Below, piece after piece: positions 25,072-33,206 of a stretch of DNA of 38,153 nucleotides. Each line of letters begins with the position of its first letter. The stretch's first letter is position 1. This stretch comes from an uncultured Caulobacterales bacterium. Its GTDB lineage: Bacteria; Pseudomonadota; Alphaproteobacteria; Caulobacterales; Caulobacteraceae. Where the stretch lies: assembly GCA_903837135.1 (NCBI GenBank), contig CAILTK010000073.1, positions 1 to 38,153 on the forward strand, given 5' to 3'. The position numbers and the translations under genes are program-made. A model generated the notes under the pieces. The model made no database searches, was not told the origin of the DNA, and saw only the letters and a program-made list of their open reading frames with translations.

Positions 25072-26013
25072 CTACAGAAGACGGTCAAGCGCCGACCGCA
25101 GATCTCGGTTGAACGTGTCCGCCAGCCGTCCCGCAACCTCGTCGAACCGGTGCACGCCTCCGGGATAAACATGCGCCTCGACGGGTACGCCGGCCCGCGC
25201 CAGACGCAGCGCATAGGCCACGTCCTCCTCGAGGAAGAGATCGAGCGATCCGACCGCGATGAACAGGGGCGGCAAACCCGCCACCGCCTCGGCCAGAGCG
25301 GGCGCGAAATGCCCGAGGGACTCGCCGGTCAGCTCCCCCGGCGACAGCCCCCCCGACATGGCGGCCCATCCGAATTGGTTGGCGGACCGAGTCCACAGAA
25401 ATTCGCCGGTCGTAGGATTGTCCACCGGCGCATCAGGCGTACCGGTCCTCGGATCAAGCGCCGGATAGATCAGAAACTGGCACTTCAAACGATGGGCCCC
25501 GCGGTCTCGCGCCAACAGGGCCAGGGCTGCGGCGAGGCAGCCGCCGGCGCTGTGGCCCATCACGCCGATGCGGTTCGGGTCGACGCCGAGGCGCTCCGCT
25601 TCGACAAACAGCCATTGCAGCGCCGCATAGCAATCTTCGAGCGGGCCCGGAAACGGCGTTTCGGGAGCAAGGCGATAATTCACCGCCACGATGACCGCGC
25701 CGGCGTCCCGGGCGAGGCGAAAATTGTCCACGTCGGCGATCTCAGGGCCGCCGGCGATGAATCCGCCGCCGTGGAGATAAAGCAGCGCCGGCGCCGCCGG
25801 TTTCACCCGCTCCGGCCGATACAACAGCACGCGCACATCGGGCGACCCTTGGGGCCCTGGCGCGAAGCGCTCCTCGCCTCTTACGCCGTCGGTCGGCAGG
25901 GCCGCCCGCACCGCCTGCCGCAACTGGGCGATGGTGACGCGCTCCGGATCAAACACCGGAAAGGACGCTGCGAAGTCGCGGCAATCCGCATCGACGAGGG
26001 GCAGGCTGGTCAT
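25072..26013 (-). CDS. Alpha/beta hydrolase of the hormone-sensitive-lipase family
   Basis: A 313-residue HSL (family IV) esterase-like protein. The oxyanion HGGG is at 81-84, the nucleophile Ser155 in GHSAGG, the acid Asp258 (GSLDLF) and the base His288 (GGVHRF), with NYRLAPE at 112-118. ATG 26013 with GGGAG upstream is preferred to in-frame ATGs at 26073 and 26094, which fall within the operator-like region. It is cytoplasmic with no signal peptide. It is divergent from the FAH/dioxygenase/monooxygenase operon and may hydrolyse an ester made by the monooxygenase (a Baeyer-Villiger product) or the starting ester. The 181-base space after the neighbouring SDR carries no gene. Confidence 0.92.
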   Translation of the reverse strand: MTSLPLVDADCRDFAASFPVFDPERVTIAQLRQAVRAALPTDGVRGEERFAPGPQGSPDVRVLLYRPERVKPAAPALLYLHGGGFIAGGPEIADVDNFRLARDAGAVIVAVNYRLAPETPFPGPLEDCYAALQWLFVEAERLGVDPNRIGVMGHSAGGCLAAALALLARDRGAHRLKCQFLIYPALDPRTGTPDAPVDNPTTGEFLWTRSANQFGWAAMSGGLSPGELTGESLGHFAPALAEAVAGLPPLFIAVGSLDLFLEEDVAYALRLARAGVPVEAHVYPGGVHRFDEVAGRLADTFNRDLRSALDRLL

Positions 26014-26081
26014 GGGGGCTCCCTGGAGAAGCGGGACGGAAGGCGGCTCTCCGCCCCCATCGGTCGAAGCCATAATACCGT

Positions 26082-26099
26082 CTTGATTATACAATCAAG
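26082..26099. promoter_or_regulatory. 18-bp palindrome, operator candidate
   Basis: CTTGATTATACAATCAAG is a 7-4-7 inverted repeat with perfect arms and an AT-rich centre. It lies 68 bases upstream of the hydrolase start in the space shared with the divergent FAH operon. The ATTATACAAT core resembles FCD-GntR operators, but which regulator binds is unknown. Confidence 0.6.
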
Positions 26100-26109
26100 T
26101 ATGATAAGG

Positions 26110-26123
26110 TCATCACTTACGAT
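26110..26123 (-). promoter_or_regulatory. Half of a motif shared with the TetR region at 36 kb
   Basis: On the minus strand this reads ATCGTAAGTGATGA and differs by one base from ATCATAAGTGATGA at 36089-36102, which is part of a palindrome upstream of the TetR gene. It lies 11 bases from the 18-bp palindrome in the same intergenic space. Confidence 0.5.
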
Positions 26124-26298
26124 ATGGTGAGAAATGGACGCAGCCAGAGCGGCCACAGAACGAGGCTCGGTACGCGGCGCAGCCACACGCGCGTCGGCGT
26201 GCGCCGCCGACGCGCGGGACCCGGTCGGGTCAGGCGATTGGTAACCCCTGAATTTTCAACGGTCTGCGGCGGTGTGGCGGCTTATAGGGAATCGAACG

Positions 26299-27153
26299 GT
26301 GCGCTTATTGAGCTTTGAACTGAACGGCCGGCGGGGTCTCGCACTCAAGTCCGCGAGCGAATGGCTCGATTTGGGCGAAAGCGATCCGAGTCTGCCGGAC
26401 GATGTCGCGGCGTTGCTGGCCCTTGAAGACTGGCGTCGTCGCGTCGACGTCGCTGCGGCGAAGGCCCCGCGCATGGATGTTTCGGCAATTGAGTTTCTGC
26501 CCCCCGTTCGACGCGGCGAGAAGATCCTGTGCGTCGGCCTCAACTATCTCGCGCATGTGGGGGAAAGCCCCTATTCCGTGCCGGACTATCCCATTTTCTT
26601 CCCGCGCTTCGCCTCGGGCCTGATCGGTCACAGGGCCCCGATGATAAGGCCGCCGGAAAGCGAGGCGCTCGACTATGAGGTCGAGCTCGCCGTGATCATC
26701 GGCAAGGCCGGCAGGCGGATCGCCGCAAGCGCCGCGCTGGACCACGTCGCGGGCTACACGATCATGAACGAGGGTTCGGTCCGCGACTACCAGTTCAAGT
26801 CGCCGCAGTGGACGATGGGGAAGAATTTCGACGGCACCGCCGGCTGCGGGCCGTGGTTCGTCAGCGCCGACGAACTGCCCCCCGGCGGAAGGGGGCTGAC
26901 GATCGAGACCCGCGTGAACGACGTCGTCGAACAGAGCGCCAGCACGAGCGACATGTTGTTCGACGTCGCGACCCTCATCTCGCTGGCGAGCGCCGTGCTG
27001 ACGCTGCGGCCGGGCGACATGATCGCCACAGGCACGCCCGCGGGGGTGAGGTTTGGAAAGAAGCCCCCGGTCTATCTCAAGCCGGGCGACGTTTGCTCGC
27101 TCAGCATCGAGGGCATTGGGACGCTCGAGAATACGGTCAGGGACGAATTCTAA
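26299..27153 (+). CDS. Fumarylacetoacetate hydrolase-family protein
   Basis: A 284-residue FAH-superfamily enzyme. Members hydrolyse, decarboxylate or hydrate the open-chain products of meta-cleavage pathways. The catalytic core starts at KILCVGLNYLAH (about 75-86). The metal ligands Glu127 and Glu129 are in DYEVELAV. The third-ligand region reads NEGSVRDYQ (157-165), with Glu158 where many relatives have Asp. WTMGKNFDGTAGCGPW follows. The start is GTG 26299, with AGGGAA upstream and the conserved R-L-x-S-F-E beginning; a GTG 27 bases earlier is less likely. It is first in the operon before the extradiol dioxygenase (36-base gap) and monooxygenase. Confidence 0.92.
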   Translation: MRLLSFELNGRRGLALKSASEWLDLGESDPSLPDDVAALLALEDWRRRVDVAAAKAPRMDVSAIEFLPPVRRGEKILCVGLNYLAHVGESPYSVPDYPIFFPRFASGLIGHRAPMIRPPESEALDYEVELAVIIGKAGRRIAASAALDHVAGYTIMNEGSVRDYQFKSPQWTMGKNFDGTAGCGPWFVSADELPPGGRGLTIETRVNDVVEQSASTSDMLFDVATLISLASAVLTLRPGDMIATGTPAGVRFGKKPPVYLKPGDVCSLSIEGIGTLENTVRDEF

Positions 27154-27189
27154 TCAGAAAAAGGCGCCTCAGGCGGGAGTACGGATGAA

Positions 27190-28134
27190 ATGGTAGAAGT
27201 CCTCGACGTGCAGTATGTGGCTTTCGGCCAGCCTGACCTGGCGCGGGCGGAAGCGTTTTTTGTCGATTTCGGTCTGCTCGTCCAGCATCGAGGCGACGGC
27301 GAGATCCTGTTTCGCGGACATTCCGATATCCAATATTGCTATGTCGCCGTGAAGTCCGAGCGCTCCGGACCTCTCGCCATCGGCATGCGCGTGGCGAGCC
27401 TTACGATGCTTGAGCGCGCCGCCCAGTATCCCGAGGCCTCGCCGGTGGAGGAGATCGATCGTCCGGGCGGAGGCTATCGTGTGCGCCTGTCGAGCCCGGA
27501 TGGCCTCCTATTCGACCTTGTCCACGGCGTCGCCCCGGTCGAGCCGATCCCGATGCGCGATCCCCTGGTTTTCAACCAGGCGGTTCGTAAAGAGCGCAAG
27601 GGCGATTGGCAGCGCGCGCCCATGGAGCCCGCGGGCGTCCTGCGCCTCGGCCACGTCGCGCTGCTCACGGCGAACTTCCGCGAGAACGCGGATTGGCTGA
27701 CCTCGCGGCTCGGCATGCGGGCTTCGGATCTCTTGTTCGATGGCGATCCGTCCAACCCGGTCGGGGGCTTCTTCCACTGCACCGGCACGGGTGACTGGAC
27801 AGACCACCACACCATCGCTTTCTTCCCTGCCGACGCCGCGGCGGTTCACCACGTTTCGTTCGAGGTTCAGGACGTCGACGCCCAGTTTCTTGGCAACAAG
27901 TATCTCGTCTCGAAGGGGTGGAGACCGCTCTGGGGCGTCGGCCGGCATATTTTGGGAAGCCAGATCTTCGATTACTGGTTCGACCCCGCCGGAAATGTTG
28001 TCGAGCACTTCACCGATGGCGACCTTGTGAAGCCGGGCGCGCAGCCGAGCCTGCATCAGGTTTCCGACGATTCGCTGGCCCAATGGGGACCGCCCTTGCC
28101 CGTCGCCAACTTCCTCGACCGGAGGGTGGTCTAG
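27190..28134 (+). CDS. Extradiol-type ring-cleavage dioxygenase (VOC superfamily)
   Basis: A 314-residue two-domain VOC protein, the size of type I extradiol dioxygenases. Domain one is residues about 5-115. Domain two carries the predicted Fe(II) ligands His155 (GHVALL), His220 or His221 (VHHVSFE) and Glu272 (VVEHFTDGD). The supporting GRHILGSQIFDYWFDPAGN block (252-269) contains the active-site His and Tyr of the catechol-2,3-dioxygenase type. It would cleave a catechol-like ring next to the two hydroxyls. ATG 27190 is preceded by GGGAG; an ATG five bases before it is out of frame and hits a stop at once. Neighbouring FAH and monooxygenase genes support a meta-cleavage pathway. Parent compound unknown. 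Confidence 0.9.
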   Translation: MVEVLDVQYVAFGQPDLARAEAFFVDFGLLVQHRGDGEILFRGHSDIQYCYVAVKSERSGPLAIGMRVASLTMLERAAQYPEASPVEEIDRPGGGYRVRLSSPDGLLFDLVHGVAPVEPIPMRDPLVFNQAVRKERKGDWQRAPMEPAGVLRLGHVALLTANFRENADWLTSRLGMRASDLLFDGDPSNPVGGFFHCTGTGDWTDHHTIAFFPADAAAVHHVSFEVQDVDAQFLGNKYLVSKGWRPLWGVGRHILGSQIFDYWFDPAGNVVEHFTDGDLVKPGAQPSLHQVSDDSLAQWGPPLPVANFLDRRVV

Positions 28135-28137
28135 CGG

Positions 28138-28242
28138 GCGGTCGCGCGGCGCCGCGGAGCGACGGCGTCCTACCCTCACGCTTGGACAGCGAAGACCCTG
28201 CCGTCGAAACGGCGCCTATCGAAGGAAGCGCCGCGCGACCGC
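28138..28242. repeat. Nested long inverted repeat between dioxygenase and monooxygenase
   Basis: A perfect 15-bp inverted repeat, GCGGTCGCGCGGCGC (28138-28152) with its complement at 28228-28242, encloses 75 bases. These contain a second perfect 7-bp pair, CGACGGC (28160-28166) and GCCGTCG (28200-28206). It begins 3 bases after the dioxygenase stop and fills most of the 168-base gap before the monooxygenase. A stable RNA structure or cruciform is expected; no T-run follows. Confidence 0.7.
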
Positions 28243-28302
28243 GGCATGGGCTGACAGCCGCGAATGGCCGCAGAGCCAAGGTAACGTAAGGGAGACAACG
28301 CA

Positions 28303-30102
28303 ATGACGGAAGCACCGAGCACGTCACTCGACGACATCGTTGGCGGATGGCTAGGCGCGTTTGAGCAAAGCCTCTCCTCGCGTAACTTCAATGCTGCCGC
28401 GGAATTGTTCCGATCAGACGGATATTGGCGTGACCTACTGGCCCTGACCTGGCGCCTGCAGACCTTTCGTGGACCCGAGGCGATCGGAGCGGGCCTTCGG
28501 GCTGCGCCTGCCGCAGGCGGCCTGCACAAACTGCGCCTCGAAGGCGCGGCCCAGCCAGGGCAGCTCGGCCAATTCGGCGAGACGATCGACGCGCTTTTCA
28601 CATTCGAGACTGCCGACGCCCTGGGATGCGGCGTCGTCCATCTCACGCCAAGCGACCAGAATGGACAAAGACAGTACAAGGCGCTGGCGGCGCTCACGAG
28701 CCTGAGCACGCTGAAAGCCTTCCCAGCCAAGATCGGCCCGCATCGCGAACGCAGCTATATGCGTGCGACGCAGAATGGATCGAAGAACTGGCTCGACAAG
28801 CGCATCGAGGCGGCTCGCTTCGAGGATAGAGACCCGCAGGTCCTGGTGGTGGGCGCAGGCCAGGCTGGTCTGATCGTCGCCACGGAATTGGGCCAGCTCG
28901 GGGTCGACACCCTCGTTATCGACCGTGAACATCGCATCGGAGATTCCTGGAGAAAGCGGTATCACTCGCTCAAGCTCCATAACGAAGCGGCGATGAATCA
29001 CCTGCCGTATATGCCGTTTCCACCGACCTGGCCGGTCTACATCCCCAAGGACAAGCTTGCGAACTGGCTCGAGTTCTACGCCGACGCGATGGAGCTCAAT
29101 GTCTGGACCGAAACTACACTGGTCTCCGCCAGCTACGATGCTGCGAGCGAACGCTGGACGGTCCTGCTGAAGCGCGAAGACGGTGGCGAACGGATCATGC
29201 ATCCACGCCATGTCGTCATGGCGACCGGCATCAGCGGAGTCCCGAATATTCCCGCCATAAGCGGAGCAAACACCTTCCCGGGACCGATCTATCACTCCAC
29301 CGGCCAAAACGATGATCTGGACCTCGCCGCCAAATCCGTCCTGGTCATCGGTACGGGAACGAGCGCCCACGATATCGCCCAGGACTTGTGCCTGCAGGGC
29401 GCCGAGGTCACCATGCTACAGCGCTCGTCGACCACCGTCGTGAGCGTTGAGCCCAGCGCGGCCATGATGTCCCGGCTCTACAGCGCCAACGAGGGTATTC
29501 GACCGATCGGCGAACTGGATCTGATCAATGCGTCCGTACCCTATGATCTCCTGCGGCAGCTATCCGGCCCCCTCAGTCGGCAGATGGCGGATGCCGATCG
29601 CGACCTGCTCGACGGGCTTAGGAAAGCAGGATTCGCGCTCGACAACGGAGAAGACGACACGGGCTTCTTCATGAAGATCCTGCGCTACCACAGCGGATAT
29701 TATCTGAACGTGGGCGCTTCAGAACTGATCATCGAGGGCAGGATCAAGGTCAGATCGGGCGTTGGACTGGAAAAGCTGGACGGGAAATGCGCTGTCTTCA
29801 CCGACGGGTCGCGCTTGCCCGTGGATGCGGTCGTCCTGGCGACGGGATACCGGCCTCAGCAGGAGGCCGTGCGGCGGATGTTCGGTGATGCGATCGCCGA
29901 CCTCGTCGGGCCGGTCTGGGGACTGGGCGAGGACGGAGAACTCCGGAACATGTTCGGCCCGACCCGTCAGGAAGGCTTCTATATCGTTGGCGGGCCGATG
30001 GTCCTGACGCGTTCATATTCGCGATACACCGCCCTTTCGATCAAGGCCGAACTCGAAGGCCTTTCGGCACGGCGCCCGCCCGATAGGCTGGCCGCAGAAT
30101 GA
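28303..30102 (+). CDS. Flavin-dependent monooxygenase with N-terminal NTF2-like domain
   Basis: A 599-residue protein. Residues about 10-150 resemble an NTF2/SnoaL-like domain (NFNAAAELFRSDGYWRDLLALTW). A linker leads to a two-dinucleotide-domain flavoprotein: FAD motif GAGQAG at 184-189, an FMO/BVMO-like FPGPIYHS at 325-332, NAD(P) motif GTGTSA at 350-355, and the ATGYRP motif near 515. A strong ribosome site (AAGGGAG) precedes the ATG. It would use NAD(P)H and O2 to hydroxylate a substrate or insert oxygen next to a carbonyl. Fused NTF2-plus-FMO proteins are known in actinobacteria and proteobacteria but are poorly characterised. Third gene after FAH and the dioxygenase, separated by a structured spacer. 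Confidence 0.9.
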   Translation: MTEAPSTSLDDIVGGWLGAFEQSLSSRNFNAAAELFRSDGYWRDLLALTWRLQTFRGPEAIGAGLRAAPAAGGLHKLRLEGAAQPGQLGQFGETIDALFTFETADALGCGVVHLTPSDQNGQRQYKALAALTSLSTLKAFPAKIGPHRERSYMRATQNGSKNWLDKRIEAARFEDRDPQVLVVGAGQAGLIVATELGQLGVDTLVIDREHRIGDSWRKRYHSLKLHNEAAMNHLPYMPFPPTWPVYIPKDKLANWLEFYADAMELNVWTETTLVSASYDAASERWTVLLKREDGGERIMHPRHVVMATGISGVPNIPAISGANTFPGPIYHSTGQNDDLDLAAKSVLVIGTGTSAHDIAQDLCLQGAEVTMLQRSSTTVVSVEPSAAMMSRLYSANEGIRPIGELDLINASVPYDLLRQLSGPLSRQMADADRDLLDGLRKAGFALDNGEDDTGFFMKILRYHSGYYLNVGASELIIEGRIKVRSGVGLEKLDGKCAVFTDGSRLPVDAVVLATGYRPQQEAVRRMFGDAIADLVGPVWGLGEDGELRNMFGPTRQEGFYIVGGPMVLTRSYSRYTALSIKAELEGLSARRPPDRLAAE

Positions 30103-30106
30103 GTTG

Positions 30107-30127
30107 AAGCGGCGGCCCCCGCTTTCG
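30107..30127. terminator. Possible bidirectional hairpin between convergent genes
   Basis: AAGCGG (30107-30112) and CCGCTT (30119-30124) pair around CGGCCC and are followed by a short T-run broken by C. It lies between the stops of the convergent monooxygenase and EamA transporter genes. Weak as a terminator. Confidence 0.35.
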
Positions 30128-30142
30128 GCAAACCAGTGCGGG

Positions 30143-31030
30143 CTAGGCCGGCTCCGGCGCGACCGCGCGGGAGGCGGTTCTGGCGAGCAGCACCCCTCCC
30201 AGCGCCAGGCAAAAGCCGAGCAGCTGCAGGACGCCAAGCCGTTCGCCGAACAGGAGCCAAGCCTCCAGCGCCGCCAGCGGCGGCACAAGGAGCAGAAGGA
30301 TGCTCACACGTGTCGCGCCCTGCCGGCGCGTCATCCAGACCAGCAGCGTCAGCGCGCCCGCGGACAGCATCACGACGGACCATATGAGGGCACCCCACAG
30401 GGCGGGGGAGTTGTCCCAGTGAAAGTCGCCGAGCAGGACCGTCGCCGCCAAGGCGATCGCGGCCCCGCCGGCGTTCTGGATCGCTCCCGAGACGAAGACT
30501 CCATCGTTGGCGAGCGCGCCGCGCTGGATCATGGTGCCGGCCGCCATCGCCAGGATCGACGTCGCCGAACCGGCGACCACGTACCACGGCACGACGGCGG
30601 CGGCGCTGCGTTCGAGCAAGGGGCCAAGCACGAGCACCACGCCCCCAAGACCGACGCCGAGGCCAAGCCACGCGCGCCGCGACAGGCGTTCGCCGAGGAA
30701 CAGAAAGGAGGCGACGGCGACCACGAGCGGTTGCAGCGCGCCCAGCAGGGCCATGATCCCTGCGGGCATGCCTTTGGAGATCGCCCACCAACTGGTGCAG
30801 AGGTAGAGGCCGTTGAGCAGCAGGCCTGCGACAAGTTGCATGCCGAACGGTTTCCCGACAGGCCACGCCTCCCGCCGAAGGGTTGCGACCGCGGCGAGAA
30901 GCGCCGCCGTCAGGATCATGCGGGCAAGCAGGACGAGTTCTGGCGCGGCGTGCGGTGCGGCGAAGCGCGCGACGATGAAACCTGTCGACCAGACGACGAC
31001 GAAAAGCGCCGGGGCAAGACGGGCGAGCAT
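30143..31030 (-). CDS. EamA-family (drug/metabolite) transporter
   Basis: A 295-residue inner-membrane protein with about ten membrane segments in two EamA repeats. Repeat one spans about residues 5-135 (ALFVVVWSTGFIVARFA, with GLYLCTSWWAISKG in its middle). Repeat two spans about 150-285 (ending PPLAALEAWLLFGERLGVLQLLGFCLALGGVLLA). ATG 31030 is chosen because the first membrane helix starts immediately after it; the frame upstream to 31195 is not protein-like. It is probably an exporter of amino acids or metabolites. It is divergent from the hydrolase operon and shares its promoter space, but nothing ties it firmly to the catabolic genes. Confidence 0.9.
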   Translation of the reverse strand: MLARLAPALFVVVWSTGFIVARFAAPHAAPELVLLARMILTAALLAAVATLRREAWPVGKPFGMQLVAGLLLNGLYLCTSWWAISKGMPAGIMALLGALQPLVVAVASFLFLGERLSRRAWLGLGVGLGGVVLVLGPLLERSAAAVVPWYVVAGSATSILAMAAGTMIQRGALANDGVFVSGAIQNAGGAAIALAATVLLGDFHWDNSPALWGALIWSVVMLSAGALTLLVWMTRRQGATRVSILLLLVPPLAALEAWLLFGERLGVLQLLGFCLALGGVLLARTASRAVAPEPA

Positions 31031-31196
31031 CACGGTCTTATTGGATGACTTTGCATGAATGTCGAGGTGCGCGCGGGCGCCCGCTGGGATGGAATTTCCA
31101 GGCCACGCCTTAGATTTTCTGCGCTGACGGCGCTGCACGCGTCGCGACAAGCCGAGCCCTGTGTCCGGCCGCCCCGAAGCGTCCATTGACAACACT

Positions 31197-31226
31197 GGTT
31201 ATGATGCATAACTTAAAGGTTATCAT
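31197..31226. promoter_or_regulatory. GTTAT-type half-sites, probable TetR operator
   Basis: GTTATGATGCATAAC (31198-31212) is a perfect inverted repeat. GGTTATGAT (31197-31205) recurs as GGTTATCAT (31218-31226), 21 bases on. Three GTTAT/ATAAC half-sites thus stand in alternating orientation. A -35-like TTGACA (31186-31191) precedes them. The block sits 34 bases before the hydrolase start, so the TetR protein encoded at the end of that operon could repress it here. Confidence 0.6.
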
Positions 31227-31259
31227 TCGTGGGGCGGCCGGAGCGGAAGGGAAGAAGCG

Positions 31260-32126
31260 ATGGAACGACGGGTTGGAACAACCGAGTATGTGGAGTTCGC
31301 GGGCGGTCTCATCGCCTTCGACGTTATCGGGCACGGGCCTTTGGTGGTGCTGTCGCCCGGCATGGCCGACACGCGCGCGACCTATCGTTTCCTCGCCCCC
31401 CTGATCGCCGACGCCGGTTACCGCGTCGCCAGCGTGGATCTGCGAGGCCACGGCGAATCCAGCACCGGCTGGCGCTCCTATAGTCACGCAGACACCGCCC
31501 GCGATCTGGCCGAGGTCATCGGGAAGCTGGGGGGACCGGCGGTGATCGTGGGCCAGTCCTTTTCCGGCGGCGCCGCGACGATCGCCGCGGCGACCTATCC
31601 TGAATTGGTGAGGGCGGTCGTGGAGATCGATCCCTTTACCCGGCCGCCGCAAATCAGCTTGGGCGCATTGCTGCGGAACGACCACAACTACGGTCGTGGC
31701 GCCCTTCTGCTCGGACAGTTCGTGTACATGGGAAACCTGGACGCCTGGGTCAGATATCTCGGCGTGGCCTATCCCGGGCGGAAACCGGCCGACTGGGACG
31801 CCTGGCTGAGCAAACTGCAGGCCACCCTGCGGGAGCCCGGCCGCATCGACGCGGCGCGCAAGATGGCGAGCTCGAAGCCGGCTCAGGCGACCTTGAAGGA
31901 CGCCGCGGCGCGGCTAGGGCAGGTCCGGCGCCCCACCCTCATCATCATGGGCCGCGAGGACTCCGATTTCCCCGATCCGGAGGCCGAAGCCGGCGCAATC
32001 GTCGATCTCTTGCCGAAGGGCATGGCCCGGTACGTCATGATCGACAAAGCCGGGCATTACCCTCATGCGCAGTATCCGGATGAAGTTGCAGCCGCGCTCA
32101 TCTCATTTCTGGCTAGCGTCGCATGA
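31260..32126 (+). CDS. Alpha/beta hydrolase
   Basis: A 288-residue alpha/beta hydrolase unrelated in detail to the paralogue pair at 2-8 kb. The oxyanion region is LSPGMADTRATYR (31-43, a variant lacking the usual HG). The nucleophile Ser100 lies in GQSFSG, the acid is probably Asp234 or Asp236 (GREDSDF) and the base His266 (KAGHYPH). The downstream ATG overlaps its stop (ATGA), so it is coupled to the small membrane protein gene. It resembles hydrolases that often travel with a TetR regulator and a small membrane protein. Function could be esterase, haloperoxidase-like or a detoxifying hydrolase; the sequence does not decide. Confidence 0.9.
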   Translation: MERRVGTTEYVEFAGGLIAFDVIGHGPLVVLSPGMADTRATYRFLAPLIADAGYRVASVDLRGHGESSTGWRSYSHADTARDLAEVIGKLGGPAVIVGQSFSGGAATIAAATYPELVRAVVEIDPFTRPPQISLGALLRNDHNYGRGALLLGQFVYMGNLDAWVRYLGVAYPGRKPADWDAWLSKLQATLREPGRIDAARKMASSKPAQATLKDAAARLGQVRRPTLIIMGREDSDFPDPEAEAGAIVDLLPKGMARYVMIDKAGHYPHAQYPDEVAAALISFLASVA

Positions 32127-32476
32127 CCATCGCCATCTGGACTTTGTCCATCGTGCTCGTTGCGGAGTTCATCGCCTCTCCGATGCACCTTTGGAATGGG
32201 CGAAACATGCACTTCTTCACCGAATTCACCGGCCTCAAGCCGTCAACGGGACGGGTGGTTTTCGCCCCGGCCATGCTCGTCAGTGCGGTATTGCTCGCGG
32301 TCGGGCTCATCTTCCATCCGTTGGGCGTGGCCGGCGCGGCGATCATCACCGGTATATGCGCGATCATTCTGGTCCGCCTGGCCGCCCCCACCAGGCGCTC
32401 CCCCCTCGGCATTCTTGCCTATACCCTGTTCGGCGGGCTCTCGGCTGCGCTCATGATCCTTCAGAGGGGGCAATGA
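32123..32476 (+). CDS. Small four-helix membrane protein (DoxX-like)
   Basis: A 117-residue protein with four hydrophobic segments: about 3-20, 46-64, 66-88 and 94-112. The loop between the first two contains HLWNGRNMHFFTEFTG. Length and topology match DoxX-like/DUF-type integral membrane proteins. The ATG overlaps the hydrolase stop by four bases. Function is unknown; in TetR-regulated operons such proteins may act in redox or membrane homeostasis. Confidence 0.75.
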   Translation: MTIAIWTLSIVLVAEFIASPMHLWNGRNMHFFTEFTGLKPSTGRVVFAPAMLVSAVLLAVGLIFHPLGVAGAAIITGICAIILVRLAAPTRRSPLGILAYTLFGGLSAALMILQRGQ

Positions 32477-32543
32477 CCCGCCTTGTCGAAGGTGCGGCGC
32501 CGTACGGGCCGTCCGCCATTTATGCCGCCCACAGGAGAGCCGA

Positions 32544-33122
32544 TTGCCCAGAGCGGGTTTGAATACGTTCGAGGTGGTCGCCGCCGGCGCCGAACTTGCC
32601 GACGAGTCCGGCATCGGATCGGTCAGTTTCGCGGCGCTCTCTTCCCGACTGGGGGTCAAGGCGCCGGCGCTGTACAAGCATGTCGATAGCGTCGGCGATC
32701 TGCAGCGCCGCATCGCCACGCTGGCGATGGTCGAGCTGGGCGATCAGCTGCGGGAGGCGCTCCAGGGCAAAGCCGGCGCGGACGCGATGCGGGCGCTGTT
32801 CATGGCCGTTCAGACCTTCATCGCTGCGCACCCGGGACGATACGCCGCCACCATCGGGGCTCAGTTCGGCGGAAGCGACGATCCCTTGTTCGTCGCCGCA
32901 AGCCGCGTGATCGGCTCGGTCCGCGCCGTGGTGTCTGGCTACGGCGTCCATCCCGACCAGCTCGACCATGCGGTTCGCACGCTGCGCTGCATGATCCAGG
33001 GCTATGCCCAGCTCCAGGCCGTCAACGCCTTCCAGTGGGGCAACGATCCCGAGGCGAGCCTCGACTGGATGATCCGCTTCGTTGACGCCGGGCTAAGAGC
33101 GGTCGGCGAAGACGCCCGATAA
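32544..33122 (+). CDS. TetR/AcrR-family regulator with TetR_C_33-like (WHG) C-terminus
   Basis: A 192-residue repressor. The helix-turn-helix occupies about residues 10-52 (VVAAGAELADESGIGSVSFAALSSRLGVKAPALYKHV read across the domain). An all-helical ligand domain follows (HPGRYAATIGAQFGG, then LRCMIQGYAQLQ). The start is TTG 32544, with AGGAGA seven bases before it. It is the third gene of the hydrolase operon, 67 bases after the membrane protein, and the GTTAT half-sites upstream of that operon are its probable operator. The inducer is likely the hydrolase substrate. Confidence 0.88.
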   Translation: MPRAGLNTFEVVAAGAELADESGIGSVSFAALSSRLGVKAPALYKHVDSVGDLQRRIATLAMVELGDQLREALQGKAGADAMRALFMAVQTFIAAHPGRYAATIGAQFGGSDDPLFVAASRVIGSVRAVVSGYGVHPDQLDHAVRTLRCMIQGYAQLQAVNAFQWGNDPEASLDWMIRFVDAGLRAVGEDAR

Positions 33123-33206
33123 GGGAAATCCGTCTAAGCCGTCCTGTGTTCTGGAGCGCGTTCTCGAATGGTGGGAACCGGTTTGCGGACATGAGTAAAA
33201 CAACCA

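Noticed and set aside
31072-31083. GCGGGCGCCCGC palindrome near the EamA start
   Set aside because: Short GC palindromes of this kind are expected in such GC-rich sequence and it has no clear positional role.
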